Source: Gemmatimonadales bacterium (GTDB lineage Bacteria > Gemmatimonadota > Gemmatimonadetes > Longimicrobiales > Gaopeijiaceae). Taken from it: 57,048 nt of DNA. The stretch covers positions 1-57,048 of the forward strand of contig REBS01000108.1 of assembly GCA_007692605.1 (NCBI GenBank), written 5' to 3'. Numbering within the stretch: position 1 is the first letter of the stretch; the number at the start of each line of letters is the position of its first letter. The position numbers and the translations under genes were made by a program. A model generated the notes under the pieces. It saw only the letters and a list, made by a program, of their open reading frames with translations, did not search any database and had not been told where the DNA came from. Of the stretch, positions 34,010 to 42,200 are shown piece after piece.

Positions 34010-35305
34010 TCACCCTCCGTCCAGCGGAAGGAGCGCATGCCTGCGCTCGGGGATCCGTGACCATGGATCGACCTCGACCACCCGGTACAGCGGAGCGTCC
34101 CCCAACCGGAGGTGCAGCTCACGCACCGCCCTGCGCAGTGCCTCGCCCACCGGGCCCGTGGTGAGAGGGTCGTCATTGGCCGGAGCACGACCCGCCCCCA
34201 GCTCCCGTCGACTGAAGAGCGACGTCTGGGTGGCCGGCGCCCCGAACTCGAAGGCTTCGACGAAGAGGGTCTCGAGCGCGCGGGGCGGGGGATACAGCTC
34301 CATTCGACTCCGGACCGGGAAGGCGAGGGTCTCCCGACGGGCCGCGGCTTCGCGCAGGGTGACCTCGATCTGCCAGGATCCGCCCTCCTCGAGGTGCCCA
34401 CCGACCCGGAGCCCCTTGAGTGCCCGATCCCGCCGACCCGGATGGGCCAGAAGTCGTGTGAGGACCCGATCCAGGGCCCGATGCAGGGTGTCTCGGTCTC
34501 CCACCGCCGCCGGCAGCTCCAGCGAGACGCGTACGGGGCGGGGGCGGTGCCGCGCCCGGACGGGGTCGATGCGCTCTCCCCGGGCCAGCGCACGGGCCTC
34601 GCGTCCATCCGCCCCGAAGTGACGCAGGAGCGCGGCGACCGGCAGGCTTCCCAGTGCGCCCAGGGTATGGATGTCGAGTCGGTGCAGCCGGGCCACCGCG
34701 TCGACGGGAAGGGGCAGGCTCTCGATCGGCTGGTCCGCCAGGAAGGAGGCAAGCCCCCCCTCTCCCACGAGCACGGGCTCCCCGGGGCGCGCCGCCACCG
34801 CGGCCACCCTCGCCGCGAAGGTCCCCGGTGCCCGCCCGGCCCGGACTGCTGCGACCAGGGGGCGGGGAAGCACCCGCAGAAGGGCATGGAGCATACGGTC
34901 CACCTGTTCGCGTGGTGAACCGTACAGCCGCTCGAGCCCATCCATTCCCACCAGGACCACGCCCGGCTCCACCGGCTCCAGGATCGGACTCATGGCGCCG
35001 AGACACTCCAGGATCGCTTCGGTCGCCGCCGCGTAGTGCGCCGGGTCCGGCTCCAGCAGGGTGAGGGAGGGACAGAGCGAGACCGCCTCCGACACCCGCA
35101 TGCCGGGGCGCACTCCGGCCGCTGCGGCCCGCTCCGACACCTGCCAGATCACCTGCCGGGCCGAACGCCCCTCTCCGGGGCGCAGGAGCGCGACCGAGGT
35201 CGCGTCCAGGCCGGGGGAGCGCACGAGTTCCAGCCGAAGTTCGAAGGTCGGGAGACGGAGGCAGAGGGCGATGAGCGAGCTGCGGGTACCGCGAGAGGGA
35301 GTCAT
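34010..35305 (-). CDS. ImuB-like Y-family DNA polymerase homologue
   Basis: The 431-residue protein has the Y-family fold: an N-terminal LRLPTFELRLELVRSPGL, a palm with VVLVGMDGLERLYGSP, then thumb and little-finger regions (TLGALGSLPVAALLRHFG). The carboxylates needed for catalysis (DMD in the first strand, DE before the second) are absent, as in ImuB, which acts as a scaffold linking ImuA and the error-prone DnaE2. The start at 35305 is tentative; an ATG at 35334 lies in frame. No imuA or dnaE2 lies in the window. CCGAA direct repeats upstream resemble an SOS operator. It heads a five-gene minus-strand string. Confidence 0.82.
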   Translation of the reverse strand: MTPSRGTRSSLIALCLRLPTFELRLELVRSPGLDATSVALLRPGEGRSARQVIWQVSERAAAAGVRPGMRVSEAVSLCPSLTLLEPDPAHYAAATEAILECLGAMSPILEPVEPGVVLVGMDGLERLYGSPREQVDRMLHALLRVLPRPLVAAVRAGRAPGTFAARVAAVAARPGEPVLVGEGGLASFLADQPIESLPLPVDAVARLHRLDIHTLGALGSLPVAALLRHFGADGREARALARGERIDPVRARHRPRPVRVSLELPAAVGDRDTLHRALDRVLTRLLAHPGRRDRALKGLRVGGHLEEGGSWQIEVTLREAAARRETLAFPVRSRMELYPPPRALETLFVEAFEFGAPATQTSLFSRRELGAGRAPANDDPLTTGPVGEALRRAVRELHLRLGDAPLYRVVEVDPWSRIPERRHALLPLDGG

Positions 35306-35324
35306 GGGCAGGCAGAGAGAGAAA

Positions 35325-35371
35325 CCGAACATAAGCCGAAATAAAAGGGTACACCGAATAAAGACCGAAAT
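35325..35371 (-). promoter_or_regulatory. phased direct repeats upstream of imuB-like gene (SOS-like operator candidate)
   Basis: CCGAA occurs at 35325, 35336, 35354 and 35365, that is with spacings 11, 18 and 11. Read on the minus strand each pair is (T)TTC-N7-(G/A)TTC, for example TTTCGGCTTATGTTC. This resembles the alphaproteobacterial LexA box GTTC-N7-GTTC. The sites lie 20-66 bp upstream of the proposed start of an ImuB-type mutagenesis gene, where LexA control would be expected. No lexA gene is in the window. Confidence 0.45.
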
Positions 35372-35439
35372 CAAGGCGCTCCCCACGCGTCTTCCGGTCG
35401 TTCACCCTTTCCCCGAAGGTCCCGGAGCGAGACTTTTCA

Positions 35440-36249
35440 GTGCCAGTGGCCCGATCTCGTATCCTTCCGCCCCGTGTCTCCGTGACTCCCACTCCCCCCG
35501 ATCCGTCCGACCCACCCGCCGAGGGCACGATCCACCTCACCCGGGCCCGCCTCGACACGCCCCCCGTCCCCCTCGCACGGCTCGAGCCCCTCCTGGCGCC
35601 CGACGAACTCGCTCGCGCCCGTCGCTTCCGCTTCGAACACCTGCGTCAGCGGCACATCGTGAGCTGGGGCCTGTTGCGCCTGATCCTGGCCCGTGTCACC
35701 GGGATCGCCCCCGAAGCCCTCCGCTTCACCCATAACGAAAAGGGCAAGCCGCGACTGGCCGACGAAGGCCCGAGCTTCAACCTGTCGCACTCCGGTCCGC
35801 TCCTGCTGGTCGGGTGGGCCCGCGAGGGCCGAGTGGGTGTGGACCTCGAAGTCGAGCGCGCCCTCTCCGACCTCGAGGCGCTGGCCGAGCGCACCTTCGC
35901 CCCCGAGGAGTCCAGTGCGCTCCTGGCCCTGCCTCCCGAGGATCGGGTTTCGGCATTCTTCCGCATCTGGACCCGCAAGGAGGCGTTCGTCAAAGCGGTG
36001 GGAGGAGGGCTCACGGTACCCCTCAAGTCCTTCGCCGTCCGACTCACGCCGGAGGAGGGGAATACCCTCGTCCGCCTCGACGCGGAGTGGACGCGCCACG
36101 GCGACCCGGATCGCTCGGACTGGTGGGTCGCCTCGCCCCCCGACCCCATGGGGGATGAGGAGCCCCTCGCCATGGCGGTGGCATGGGATCGAGGGCCGGC
36201 GCGAATCCGCTGGATCGATCTCGAGGGGGAGGTCAGCCGGTCGTCGTGA
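35440..36249 (+). CDS. Sfp-type 4'-phosphopantetheinyl transferase
   Basis: The 269-residue enzyme transfers phosphopantetheine from CoA to a carrier-protein serine. It has FRFEHLRQRHIVSWGLLR, FNLSHSGPL, the Mg-binding GVDLEVER and WTRKEAFVKAVGGGL. The length suits the Sfp/Gsp class that activates polyketide, peptide or fatty-acid synthase carriers, and its target is not encoded nearby. The GTG at 35440 and the GTG at 35482 are both possible starts. It ends with a 17-bp convergent overlap with marC. It diverges from the imuB string, so the phased CCGAA repeats sit between the two starts. Confidence 0.92.
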   Translation: MPVARSRILPPRVSVTPTPPDPSDPPAEGTIHLTRARLDTPPVPLARLEPLLAPDELARARRFRFEHLRQRHIVSWGLLRLILARVTGIAPEALRFTHNEKGKPRLADEGPSFNLSHSGPLLLVGWAREGRVGVDLEVERALSDLEALAERTFAPEESSALLALPPEDRVSAFFRIWTRKEAFVKAVGGGLTVPLKSFAVRLTPEEGNTLVRLDAEWTRHGDPDRSDWWVASPPDPMGDEEPLAMAVAWDRGPARIRWIDLEGEVSRSS

Positions 36250-36886
36250 GGATGTCGATCGCGATCGCCCGGATGCCGTCGACCATGAACTGCACGGCGA
36301 TCACCGCCAGGAGCAGGCCCATGATGCGAGTCAGGACATTGACGCCGGTCGTGCCCAGGAGCTGGGTGAGGTACGGCGCGGCGCTCAGGACCCCGTAGAT
36401 GCTCCCCAGTACCAGGAGGATGGCGAGAAAGAGGACCACGAAGTAGACCGGAGTGAGGGCGTCGCCAGCCAGCACCATCACGGTGGTGATCGCCCCCGGA
36501 CCCACGATCATCGGAATGCCCAGAGGGGTGATCCCCACCTCCTCCTTGCCCATCCCCTCGTCCTCTTCCTCCTGGGTCGACTTGACCCGGGAGCGCTTCG
36601 CCTGGAGCATGTCCATCGCGATCCCGAAGATGATGACGCCTCCGGCGATTCGGAAGGCATCGATCGTGATCCCGAACACCTGGAAGATCGCTCCACCGAG
36701 GAGCGCGAAGATGACGAGAACCACCAGGCCTGTGAGGACGGCCATCCGCAGGGTACGGGCTCGGCTTCGGGGGGCCTGCCCCTCGGTGAGTGCCAGGTAG
36801 ACCGGCGCTGCGGTGAGCGGGTTCGTGATCGCGAGAAGCGAGGTCAGGCTGAGGAGCCCGAAGGTGATGAGGCCTTCGGGGATCAC
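36233..36886 (-). CDS. MarC family integral membrane protein
   Basis: The 217-residue protein has six predicted transmembrane segments with the family's paired half-repeats: LLAITNPLTAAPVYLAL in the first and TPLGIPMIVGPGAITTVMV in the second. An acidic cytoplasmic loop (STQEEEDEGMGKEE) separates them. MarC/UPF0056 proteins are widespread and uncharacterised; the early link to multiple antibiotic resistance was withdrawn. It follows the S1/P1 nuclease gene by 31 bp on the same strand and is probably cotranscribed. Confidence 0.92.
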   Translation of the reverse strand: MIPEGLITFGLLSLTSLLAITNPLTAAPVYLALTEGQAPRSRARTLRMAVLTGLVVLVIFALLGGAIFQVFGITIDAFRIAGGVIIFGIAMDMLQAKRSRVKSTQEEEDEGMGKEEVGITPLGIPMIVGPGAITTVMVLAGDALTPVYFVVLFLAILLVLGSIYGVLSAAPYLTQLLGTTGVNVLTRIMGLLLAVIAVQFMVDGIRAIAIDILTTTG

Positions 36887-36917
36887 GAGACGAGCGGCCG
36901 AAGGGGGACGGGGTCGA

Positions 36918-37901
36918 TCATCGGGCGGCGACCGCTTCGCTCTCGACCCAGGCGCTCCACCACAGGTCCCGCAGCATCACGGCTCCGTCGGCGATCCGGT
37001 CGGCCGCGAAGGCGAGCGAGACGGGGTCGGGCTCCCGGTCCGGGGCGAAGCCATGGTCGCGGTCGATGCGGTACAGCTCCTCGACGTACCCGTTGATCTG
37101 CCGGATGTAGGCGAAGACGGCCGTTCGGGTGTCGGCGCCCGCCACGGTGATCGGACTCTCGGGCTCCACCCTCGGGGTGATGTGGTCCAGGGTGACGTGC
37201 GCCCGGACGAACTGCGTTTCGAAGCGGGAATGGAACTGCCGATCGGTGGTGTAGCCCTCGGGGTTCGGGACCTGCGCCTCGTCCCACCCGTTGAAATGGA
37301 TCGTGGTGTGGTGGGGTTGCGAAGCGTCGGTCACGAAGTGCCCGAGGATCCCGGCATCGTTGATGATGCGCGCCTCGAGGTATCGGCGGACGGCCGGGTC
37401 CTCGGCGTTGCGCCAGCGCGCGAATCCGTTGACCAGGCGCTGCTGCAGCTCCAGGATCGCGAAGGGCAGGAAGCCCACGTCGCGCTGGGGATTCTCCAGA
37501 CCCGCCCGCACGAGCCGCGCGTGGAAGTCCCATCGGTCACGGGACTCCTCGAGGATGTCCCCGGGGATGTTCTCGAGGTCGATGTAGTGGTCGTAGCGGA
37601 AGCCCTGGTCCATTTCGTGGAAATCCCCGTCCCGCCACTGGTCGGGCTCCGGGTTCAGCCAGATCAGCTGATCCTCGGCCTCGACGAAGAAGTCGGGGAT
37701 CTCGGCGGGAAGGCTCCGGACCGCGGTGCGAGCGGCCATCCGATGGCCGTCGGCGCCCCAGCGGGTGAGCGAGTCGTTGTCGGGGGTCGAGGGCGCCGAA
37801 TGCGCGAAGCCGGAGCTCAGGGCCAGCGAGAGCAGGACCCCGGCTGCGTACAGGGACATCCTTTTCGGTCGAGTGGAAACGAAGGCGTGCAGGATTCGCA
37901 T
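36918..37901 (-). CDS. exported S1/P1-type zinc nuclease
   Basis: The 327-residue protein has a signal peptide (about 1-35), after which the mature chain reaches WGADGHRMAA. That is the N-terminal Trp-Gly-x-x-Gly-His of S1/P1 nucleases and of the phospholipase C superfamily. Further zinc ligands are in YDHYIDLENIP, GHFVTDASQPHHTTIHFNGW and the later HVTLDHITP. Single-strand nuclease or 3'-nucleotidase activity outside the cytoplasm is the family expectation. The canonical GD(I/V)HQPLH is here TDASQPHH, so activity should be tested. It lies between tetR (gap 45 bp) and marC. Confidence 0.82.
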   Translation of the reverse strand: MRILHAFVSTRPKRMSLYAAGVLLSLALSSGFAHSAPSTPDNDSLTRWGADGHRMAARTAVRSLPAEIPDFFVEAEDQLIWLNPEPDQWRDGDFHEMDQGFRYDHYIDLENIPGDILEESRDRWDFHARLVRAGLENPQRDVGFLPFAILELQQRLVNGFARWRNAEDPAVRRYLEARIINDAGILGHFVTDASQPHHTTIHFNGWDEAQVPNPEGYTTDRQFHSRFETQFVRAHVTLDHITPRVEPESPITVAGADTRTAVFAYIRQINGYVEELYRIDRDHGFAPDREPDPVSLAFAADRIADGAVMLRDLWWSAWVESEAVAAR

Positions 37902-37946
37902 GAATTCAGGTACCGAGAAGAGAAGGGTCAGGGTCCGGGGACCCGG

Positions 37947-38687
37947 TCAGGAACGGTTCAGGCTTGGGGGATCGGGCGCCACGAATCCGGCGGAGCGAAG
38001 GAGGAAGACGGCTCGCCGCCCGAGGGTCAGGGGCAGGTGGTCGGAGACGCCGGTGCTCTCCTGCGCCGTGGGGGACGTTGGTGCCCTGCGGCGGCCCGGT
38101 CCGGATGCCCGCAGGCTCTCGCCCAGTGCACCCGTGACCAGGGATGCCAGGTCGGCCGCGTCGACCTCCTGCAGGGGGACCGACATCGGAAGACTCTCGT
38201 CGAGGCGGTCCCGAACCCACCGGGTCCATGCATCGACGAGGGCCGGCTGAACCGTGGAACCCCCGGGTGCGGCGTCGGCTCCGCCCGCCAGGCGCTCGGG
38301 CAGGGGGAGCGAGGGGAGTCGGGTCGAGACGATCTGCGCGATCGCGGGGTTCGCCTCGAGCCGACGGGCCACCCCGTCCAGCACGTGGATGATCGCGTCG
38401 GTACCCCGGTAGCCCTCGCCGTCGGACTCGACCACCGATTCGGCCCATACTTCGGCCATGAAGTCGGCGAGGATGTGCTCCTTCGTGGGGAAGTGGTTGA
38501 AGAAGGTGCCCTTGGCGACGCCGGTCTCCCGGGTAAGGCGAGAGATTGACGTCTCGTCGTACCCCTCGCTATGGAAGAGGGCCAGGGCGCACTCGAACAG
38601 GCTCTCCCGGATTTCTTCGGGAGACATGCGCGTACGCCCGGCCCTCTTTTTTCTTCGGCGCGTCCGGGGTCGTCGTGTAGAAGTCAT
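37947..38687 (-). CDS. TetR/AcrR family transcriptional regulator
   Basis: The 246-residue protein has a very basic N-terminal tail (TRRPRTRRRKKR). The TetR DNA-binding domain follows (about 20-70) with ALALFHSEGYDETSISRL, TGVAKGTFFNHFPTKEHIL and the usual closing helix. The ligand-binding C-terminal half has no recognisable specificity and a disordered end. The short region before the start contains inverted TGACC repeats that could be its operator, and a possible -10 only a few bases from the ATG, which would make the mRNA nearly leaderless. Targets may be the flanking genes (S1/P1 nuclease, MarC). Confidence 0.9.
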   Translation of the reverse strand: MTSTRRPRTRRRKKRAGRTRMSPEEIRESLFECALALFHSEGYDETSISRLTRETGVAKGTFFNHFPTKEHILADFMAEVWAESVVESDGEGYRGTDAIIHVLDGVARRLEANPAIAQIVSTRLPSLPLPERLAGGADAAPGGSTVQPALVDAWTRWVRDRLDESLPMSVPLQEVDAADLASLVTGALGESLRASGPGRRRAPTSPTAQESTGVSDHLPLTLGRRAVFLLRSAGFVAPDPPSLNRS

Positions 38688-38696
38688 GCCGAATGA

Positions 38697-38742
38697 TGAC
38701 CCCGGTCACAGCCGGGGGTCAAGTCGGTCATGACCGCGGTCA
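38697..38742. promoter_or_regulatory. palindromic TGACC repeats before tetR (operator candidate)
   Basis: TGACCCCGGTCA (38697-38708, one central mismatch from a palindrome) and TGACCGCGGTCA (38731-38742, perfect) lie 34 bp apart, and GGTCATGACC (38726-38735) overlaps the second. On the minus strand TTGACC (38722-38717) and CATCAT (38698-38693) are spaced 18 bp as a possible promoter. TGACCGCGGTCA also occurs in four coding positions elsewhere in the window, so the second copy alone is weak evidence. Confidence 0.35.
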
Positions 38743-41442
38743 GCGCAGGGGCTCCAGTCTGCCTTCCCCGAACTCGAAGGACCGCAGGCCGTCCGAGAAC
38801 TGGAAGCGCACGTTCTGGCTCTCCCAGAGATCGAGGCGGAGCGTGCCACCGTGCAGGAGGCCGACCATCTCACCGGTGTCACGGTCCCAGACGGTGACCG
38901 TGGGGAAGACCTCGGAATTCCATTCGAGCCGCTCCCCGGGGGCGCCGGCCGCCGCGGTCCGTCGAACCAGTGCCTCGGGGCTCTCCAGCCCCTCGGGGAG
39001 CTCGTCGACACGGCTGCGCTGTGCCGAAACCGGATCGAGGGGCGCCCCGGTGCGGCGCTGCACATCGCCGCGGAACCCCGCCTCCGGGGCACGGACCTCG
39101 ATCTCGTGCAGTCGTTCGTGATCGATGGTGCTGATCGGCAGCACGTACGCGAAGTGGTGCTCCGTTTCATCGGGAGCGTGCGTGACCCTGGCCGGCGAGA
39201 ACCCGTAGTTGAAGAGTTCCTGTCCGTCAGCGGTCAGGCCCACCAGACGATAGGGTCCCGAACTCTCGGGCGGGCTGGGGGTGGCGCTCGTGGAGATCAC
39301 CGGGTGCAGTTCGGCTCCCGAAGAGGAGACCATCCCGCTCACGAGGATCCGCGAGTCGGCACCGCGGGACATGGCGGCGTAGGAGGCCGGGTCGAACACC
39401 GGCTTCCGGTCCCGCCAGTCGAGGACGATCTCGTAGTTGTGATCGCTGATCCAGCGCGGACCACAGTAGCTCATGAGATCTCTCATGGCCACCGGAGACT
39501 GGATGGGCTGTTCCGCTCCCCGATCGTAGCCGGCATGCCCCAGCTGGGCGTTGGCGTATGGGAAGTTCGTATCCACTCCGGAGGGGTTTCCGCACGGCGC
39601 GTGGCGGAGGCTCAGGTTGTGGCCGAGCTCGTGGGCGACGGTCGCCGAGGCCTGGGGGAGTCGGTCGTAGGTCATGCCGACCTGCCGACTGGTGTTGGTG
39701 ATGTTAGGTGGAAGATAGGCGACGCCCGCAAAGATCAGGGGCCCGTCTCCCGGAAAGATCCCGTGCAGGTAGTGGTCACCGATCGAATCCCGGGTCGCGA
39801 TGAAGTGAGTCAGCAGGGAACCGAGTGCGGCCGTGTGAACCTGGCCCTGGTTGTTGTACAGGTTGGTGGTGAAGGTGCCTCCGATGTAGGACGAATCCCG
39901 GCCCACCGGCATGGCACGACGGGTGAAGTCCATGAACTCGTCCAGGTTCTGCTCGGTCAGATTCGCGGTGTTGCCCGTCTCCCCGTCACGCATCGCCATG
40001 AAGCGGACATGAAAGAGGGGGAGATCGACGAAGTGGTCGAACTCGTGGATCGAGCCGTCGGCGGGGAAGGAACTGAACCGGCGGGTGACCACGCCGACTT
40101 CCCCGTCGGGGTCGATCTCGACCCGGACTCCGATCCCGGGGCGAATGAGGTCGCCGTCGAGTTCCAGGTTCCAGGTCATCGACGAGCCGTCGGGCGCCAG
40201 CGTGGTCGGAACGGAGCCGACGGTGGGCTGCACCCGCTCCCGGAGAACCTCGACCCCGTTGTCGTACACGATCAGCTCCGCGGGAGGGGGAGGAGCGTTC
40301 AATTCCGTCGCTTCGACGAAGACCCGCAGCAGTCCCTGCCGTCCTTCGATCAGGCGCACTCCGGCGTCCATCCGCTGGGTCGCCTGGTTGATGTGCGCCG
40401 TGTGCACCGAGAAGTACCGACCCACCGGTTCCCAGCTCGCATCCATGGCCTCGGCCTCGAGCGTGACGGGCGTGACGCCCGTCACGCCGGCCTCGATCCG
40501 ATTCACCCCCGGATTCTCGCCGAGCGTCCACCGTTCGAGCCGGGCGAGTCCGTTCTCGTCGCTCACCACTTCGGTCGCCGAGATCGATCCCTGGCCCTCG
40601 AGGACCCGGAATCGGACGGTGACCCCTTCGAGACCGTTCTCCCATTGGTCCTGGACCCTGACCGTGGGCTCGAGGGGCAGGAGGAGTCCGGCCTCTGCCT
40701 GAATCCCGGGATCACTCAGCCAGACCGCTTCGTACAGCGGTCCGGGGCGAGCATCGGCCCGGAGTACGGCTGTCAGCTGGCCGCCCAGCCGGGCCGTCAG
40801 GATCTGATTGCCCGCCCGGGCTCCGAGCGTCCAGTCGGGAGTCTGGACCTGGCCGGCGCTGTCCGTCGTCGCCTGATCCTGCGCCGGCGTTCCACCCTGC
40901 GTGGCCGAGAAGTTGATCGTCCGGCCCGGGATCGGGTTCTCGAACTCGTCGGTGAGCTCGATGCGGGGAAGACCGGTCAGCGTCGAGGTCACCTGCGCCC
41001 CGTCCGGGTCGCCCCCGAGAATGCGCAGTCTTGCCGGAGGTCCGGGCCCCGACGCGACTTCGACCAGAACCGGATCCACTCCCTCGGCCTCGAAGGAAAG
41101 AGCGTTCGCTCCGGGCCTCTGCCCCATCCGCCAGCTGCTCACGAAGAAGTGGCCGCTGTCATTCGTGGTGTAGGTGGTGCTCTGGAGCGAGCCTCCACCG
41201 ACCGCGACGCTGGCGGTCACCTCGACATTCGGAATCGGGTTGCCGTATTCGTCCTGGACCTCGACCCGAACCGGGGTCGGCAGGAGTTGGCCGGCCTGGC
41301 CCTCGGTCGGTCCCTCGGCCATGAGCGTGGCGTCGAGGAGACTCGGAGGGGGGAAGAGGATCGAGCTTCCGTCGTCACAGGCGGTGACGAGCAGGAGAAC
41401 GAGGGGGATCCAGGCAAAACGGGACGGGGACGAGGCATTCAT
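38740..41442 (-). CDS. metzincin-type zinc metalloprotease lipoprotein with N-terminal Ig domains
   Basis: The 900-residue lipoprotein has its signal ending at Cys22 (LLLVTAC). Three Big_1-like Ig domains occupy about 40-335 (VEVQDEYGNPIPNVEV, IELTDEFENPIPGRTI, VRVQDQWENGLEGVTV). The protease domain has HELGHNLSLRH at 604-614 (HExxHxxxxxH) and a likely Met-turn in MRDLMSYCGPRW. The SYCGPRWISDHNY stretch recalls M66/StcE-like metalloproteases. A C-terminal region of beta strands follows. It should act on proteins or peptides outside the cell. The start at 41442 overlaps the upstream OMP stop (ATGA), so translation is coupled. Confidence 0.85.
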   Translation of the reverse strand: MNASSPSRFAWIPLVLLLVTACDDGSSILFPPPSLLDATLMAEGPTEGQAGQLLPTPVRVEVQDEYGNPIPNVEVTASVAVGGGSLQSTTYTTNDSGHFFVSSWRMGQRPGANALSFEAEGVDPVLVEVASGPGPPARLRILGGDPDGAQVTSTLTGLPRIELTDEFENPIPGRTINFSATQGGTPAQDQATTDSAGQVQTPDWTLGARAGNQILTARLGGQLTAVLRADARPGPLYEAVWLSDPGIQAEAGLLLPLEPTVRVQDQWENGLEGVTVRFRVLEGQGSISATEVVSDENGLARLERWTLGENPGVNRIEAGVTGVTPVTLEAEAMDASWEPVGRYFSVHTAHINQATQRMDAGVRLIEGRQGLLRVFVEATELNAPPPPAELIVYDNGVEVLRERVQPTVGSVPTTLAPDGSSMTWNLELDGDLIRPGIGVRVEIDPDGEVGVVTRRFSSFPADGSIHEFDHFVDLPLFHVRFMAMRDGETGNTANLTEQNLDEFMDFTRRAMPVGRDSSYIGGTFTTNLYNNQGQVHTAALGSLLTHFIATRDSIGDHYLHGIFPGDGPLIFAGVAYLPPNITNTSRQVGMTYDRLPQASATVAHELGHNLSLRHAPCGNPSGVDTNFPYANAQLGHAGYDRGAEQPIQSPVAMRDLMSYCGPRWISDHNYEIVLDWRDRKPVFDPASYAAMSRGADSRILVSGMVSSSGAELHPVISTSATPSPPESSGPYRLVGLTADGQELFNYGFSPARVTHAPDETEHHFAYVLPISTIDHERLHEIEVRAPEAGFRGDVQRRTGAPLDPVSAQRSRVDELPEGLESPEALVRRTAAAGAPGERLEWNSEVFPTVTVWDRDTGEMVGLLHGGTLRLDLWESQNVRFQFSDGLRSFEFGEGRLEPLR

Positions 41443-41996
41443 CGGCCGACTCCCAGAATCAGTCGGAGACCTTGCGCGGGGACCGGATTGACCGCGATCT
41501 CGTCGGTGTACGAGGCGTACCATCCGGTGAACCCTGCGGCCAGGTGGACCGGACCGACCGGCACCCGGGCGAGCACGGCCCCCGAGGGTCCGAAGACCGA
41601 GCCCGCGCGTCCGGTCGCGTCCAACGATTCACCGTAATAGGCAGCACCTGCCATCAACTCCAGCTCCACTCGCGGATGGAGGGGGAAGCGCACCGTCGGA
41701 CCCGCGCTCACGAGCGTCGACCCGAAGCCGTTGCCACTCCCGAGCAGTGCGTGAGCCGATCCGCCCCAGCGCACACCGGAAAAGCCGGCGTGCGCGCCGA
41801 AGAATCGGTGCGTGCCTCCACTCATTCCCGCCTGACCTCCGACGAGAGCCGCCTGGAAGCCGGGACCCGATCCCGAAGCGTCGGGCTGCTGGGCTGCGAG
41901 CGGCGCTGCAGCCAGCACCACGAAGGCGGGCACCAGGAGGACGACCGAGAGCCGTCGAAGCGAGGTGTGGATCTGACGAGGATGGGGCATGGGCAC
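41439..41996 (-). CDS. small outer-membrane beta-barrel-like protein
   Basis: The 185-residue protein has a signal peptide ending about APLAAQ. The mature chain of ~150 residues shows amphipathic alternation in short glycine-rich strands (FFGAHAGFSGVRWGG, VELELMAGAAYYG, VHLAAGFTGWYASYT) and ends LRLILGVGR. This fits an eight-stranded barrel, although the last residue is not aromatic. No named family recognised. It is coupled to the metzincin gene by the ATGA overlap, so barrel and protease are probably made together. Confidence 0.6.
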   Translation of the reverse strand: MPMPHPRQIHTSLRRLSVVLLVPAFVVLAAAPLAAQQPDASGSGPGFQAALVGGQAGMSGGTHRFFGAHAGFSGVRWGGSAHALLGSGNGFGSTLVSAGPTVRFPLHPRVELELMAGAAYYGESLDATGRAGSVFGPSGAVLARVPVGPVHLAAGFTGWYASYTDEIAVNPVPAQGLRLILGVGR

Positions 41997-42121
41997 GGGT
42001 CCGATCGAAAGTGGGATGGGTGCAGGAGGAGGACGTGAAAGCGGCAGGGCGGGCGAACCGAATGGATTCCTTAATCGAGAAGGACCCCTCGTCGGGGCCG
42101 GAACCCGAACATCCAGATAAC

Positions 42122-42152
42122 ACCTCCAATACTTGGGCGCCAGTACGGAGGT
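42122..42152 (-). terminator. weak hairpin downstream of the 42.2-kb lipoprotein gene
   Basis: ACCTCC and GGAGGT, with an inner ACT/AGT pair, enclose TGGGCGCC in the 204-bp gap between the lipoprotein stop (42201) and the OMP start (41996). No T run follows. It may be a terminator or attenuator, or chance. Confidence 0.25.
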
Positions 42153-42200
42153 TCCCCTTCCGAGGTGGTTCGCGAACGGTAGTACTGAACCCGCGGGGGC

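Noticed and set aside
33742-34941. 399-codon frame that joins DUF6504 to an alternative frame of the imuB-like gene, suggesting a fusion or frameshift
   Set aside because: The imuB-like frame is intact to its own stop at 34010, and DUF6504 has its own ATG and ribosome site at 34005. The upstream extension is only an alternative frame.
38851-41637. 928-codon open frame antisense to the Ig-metzincin gene
   Set aside because: A composition-driven shadow; the minus strand has lipobox, Ig domains and HExxH.
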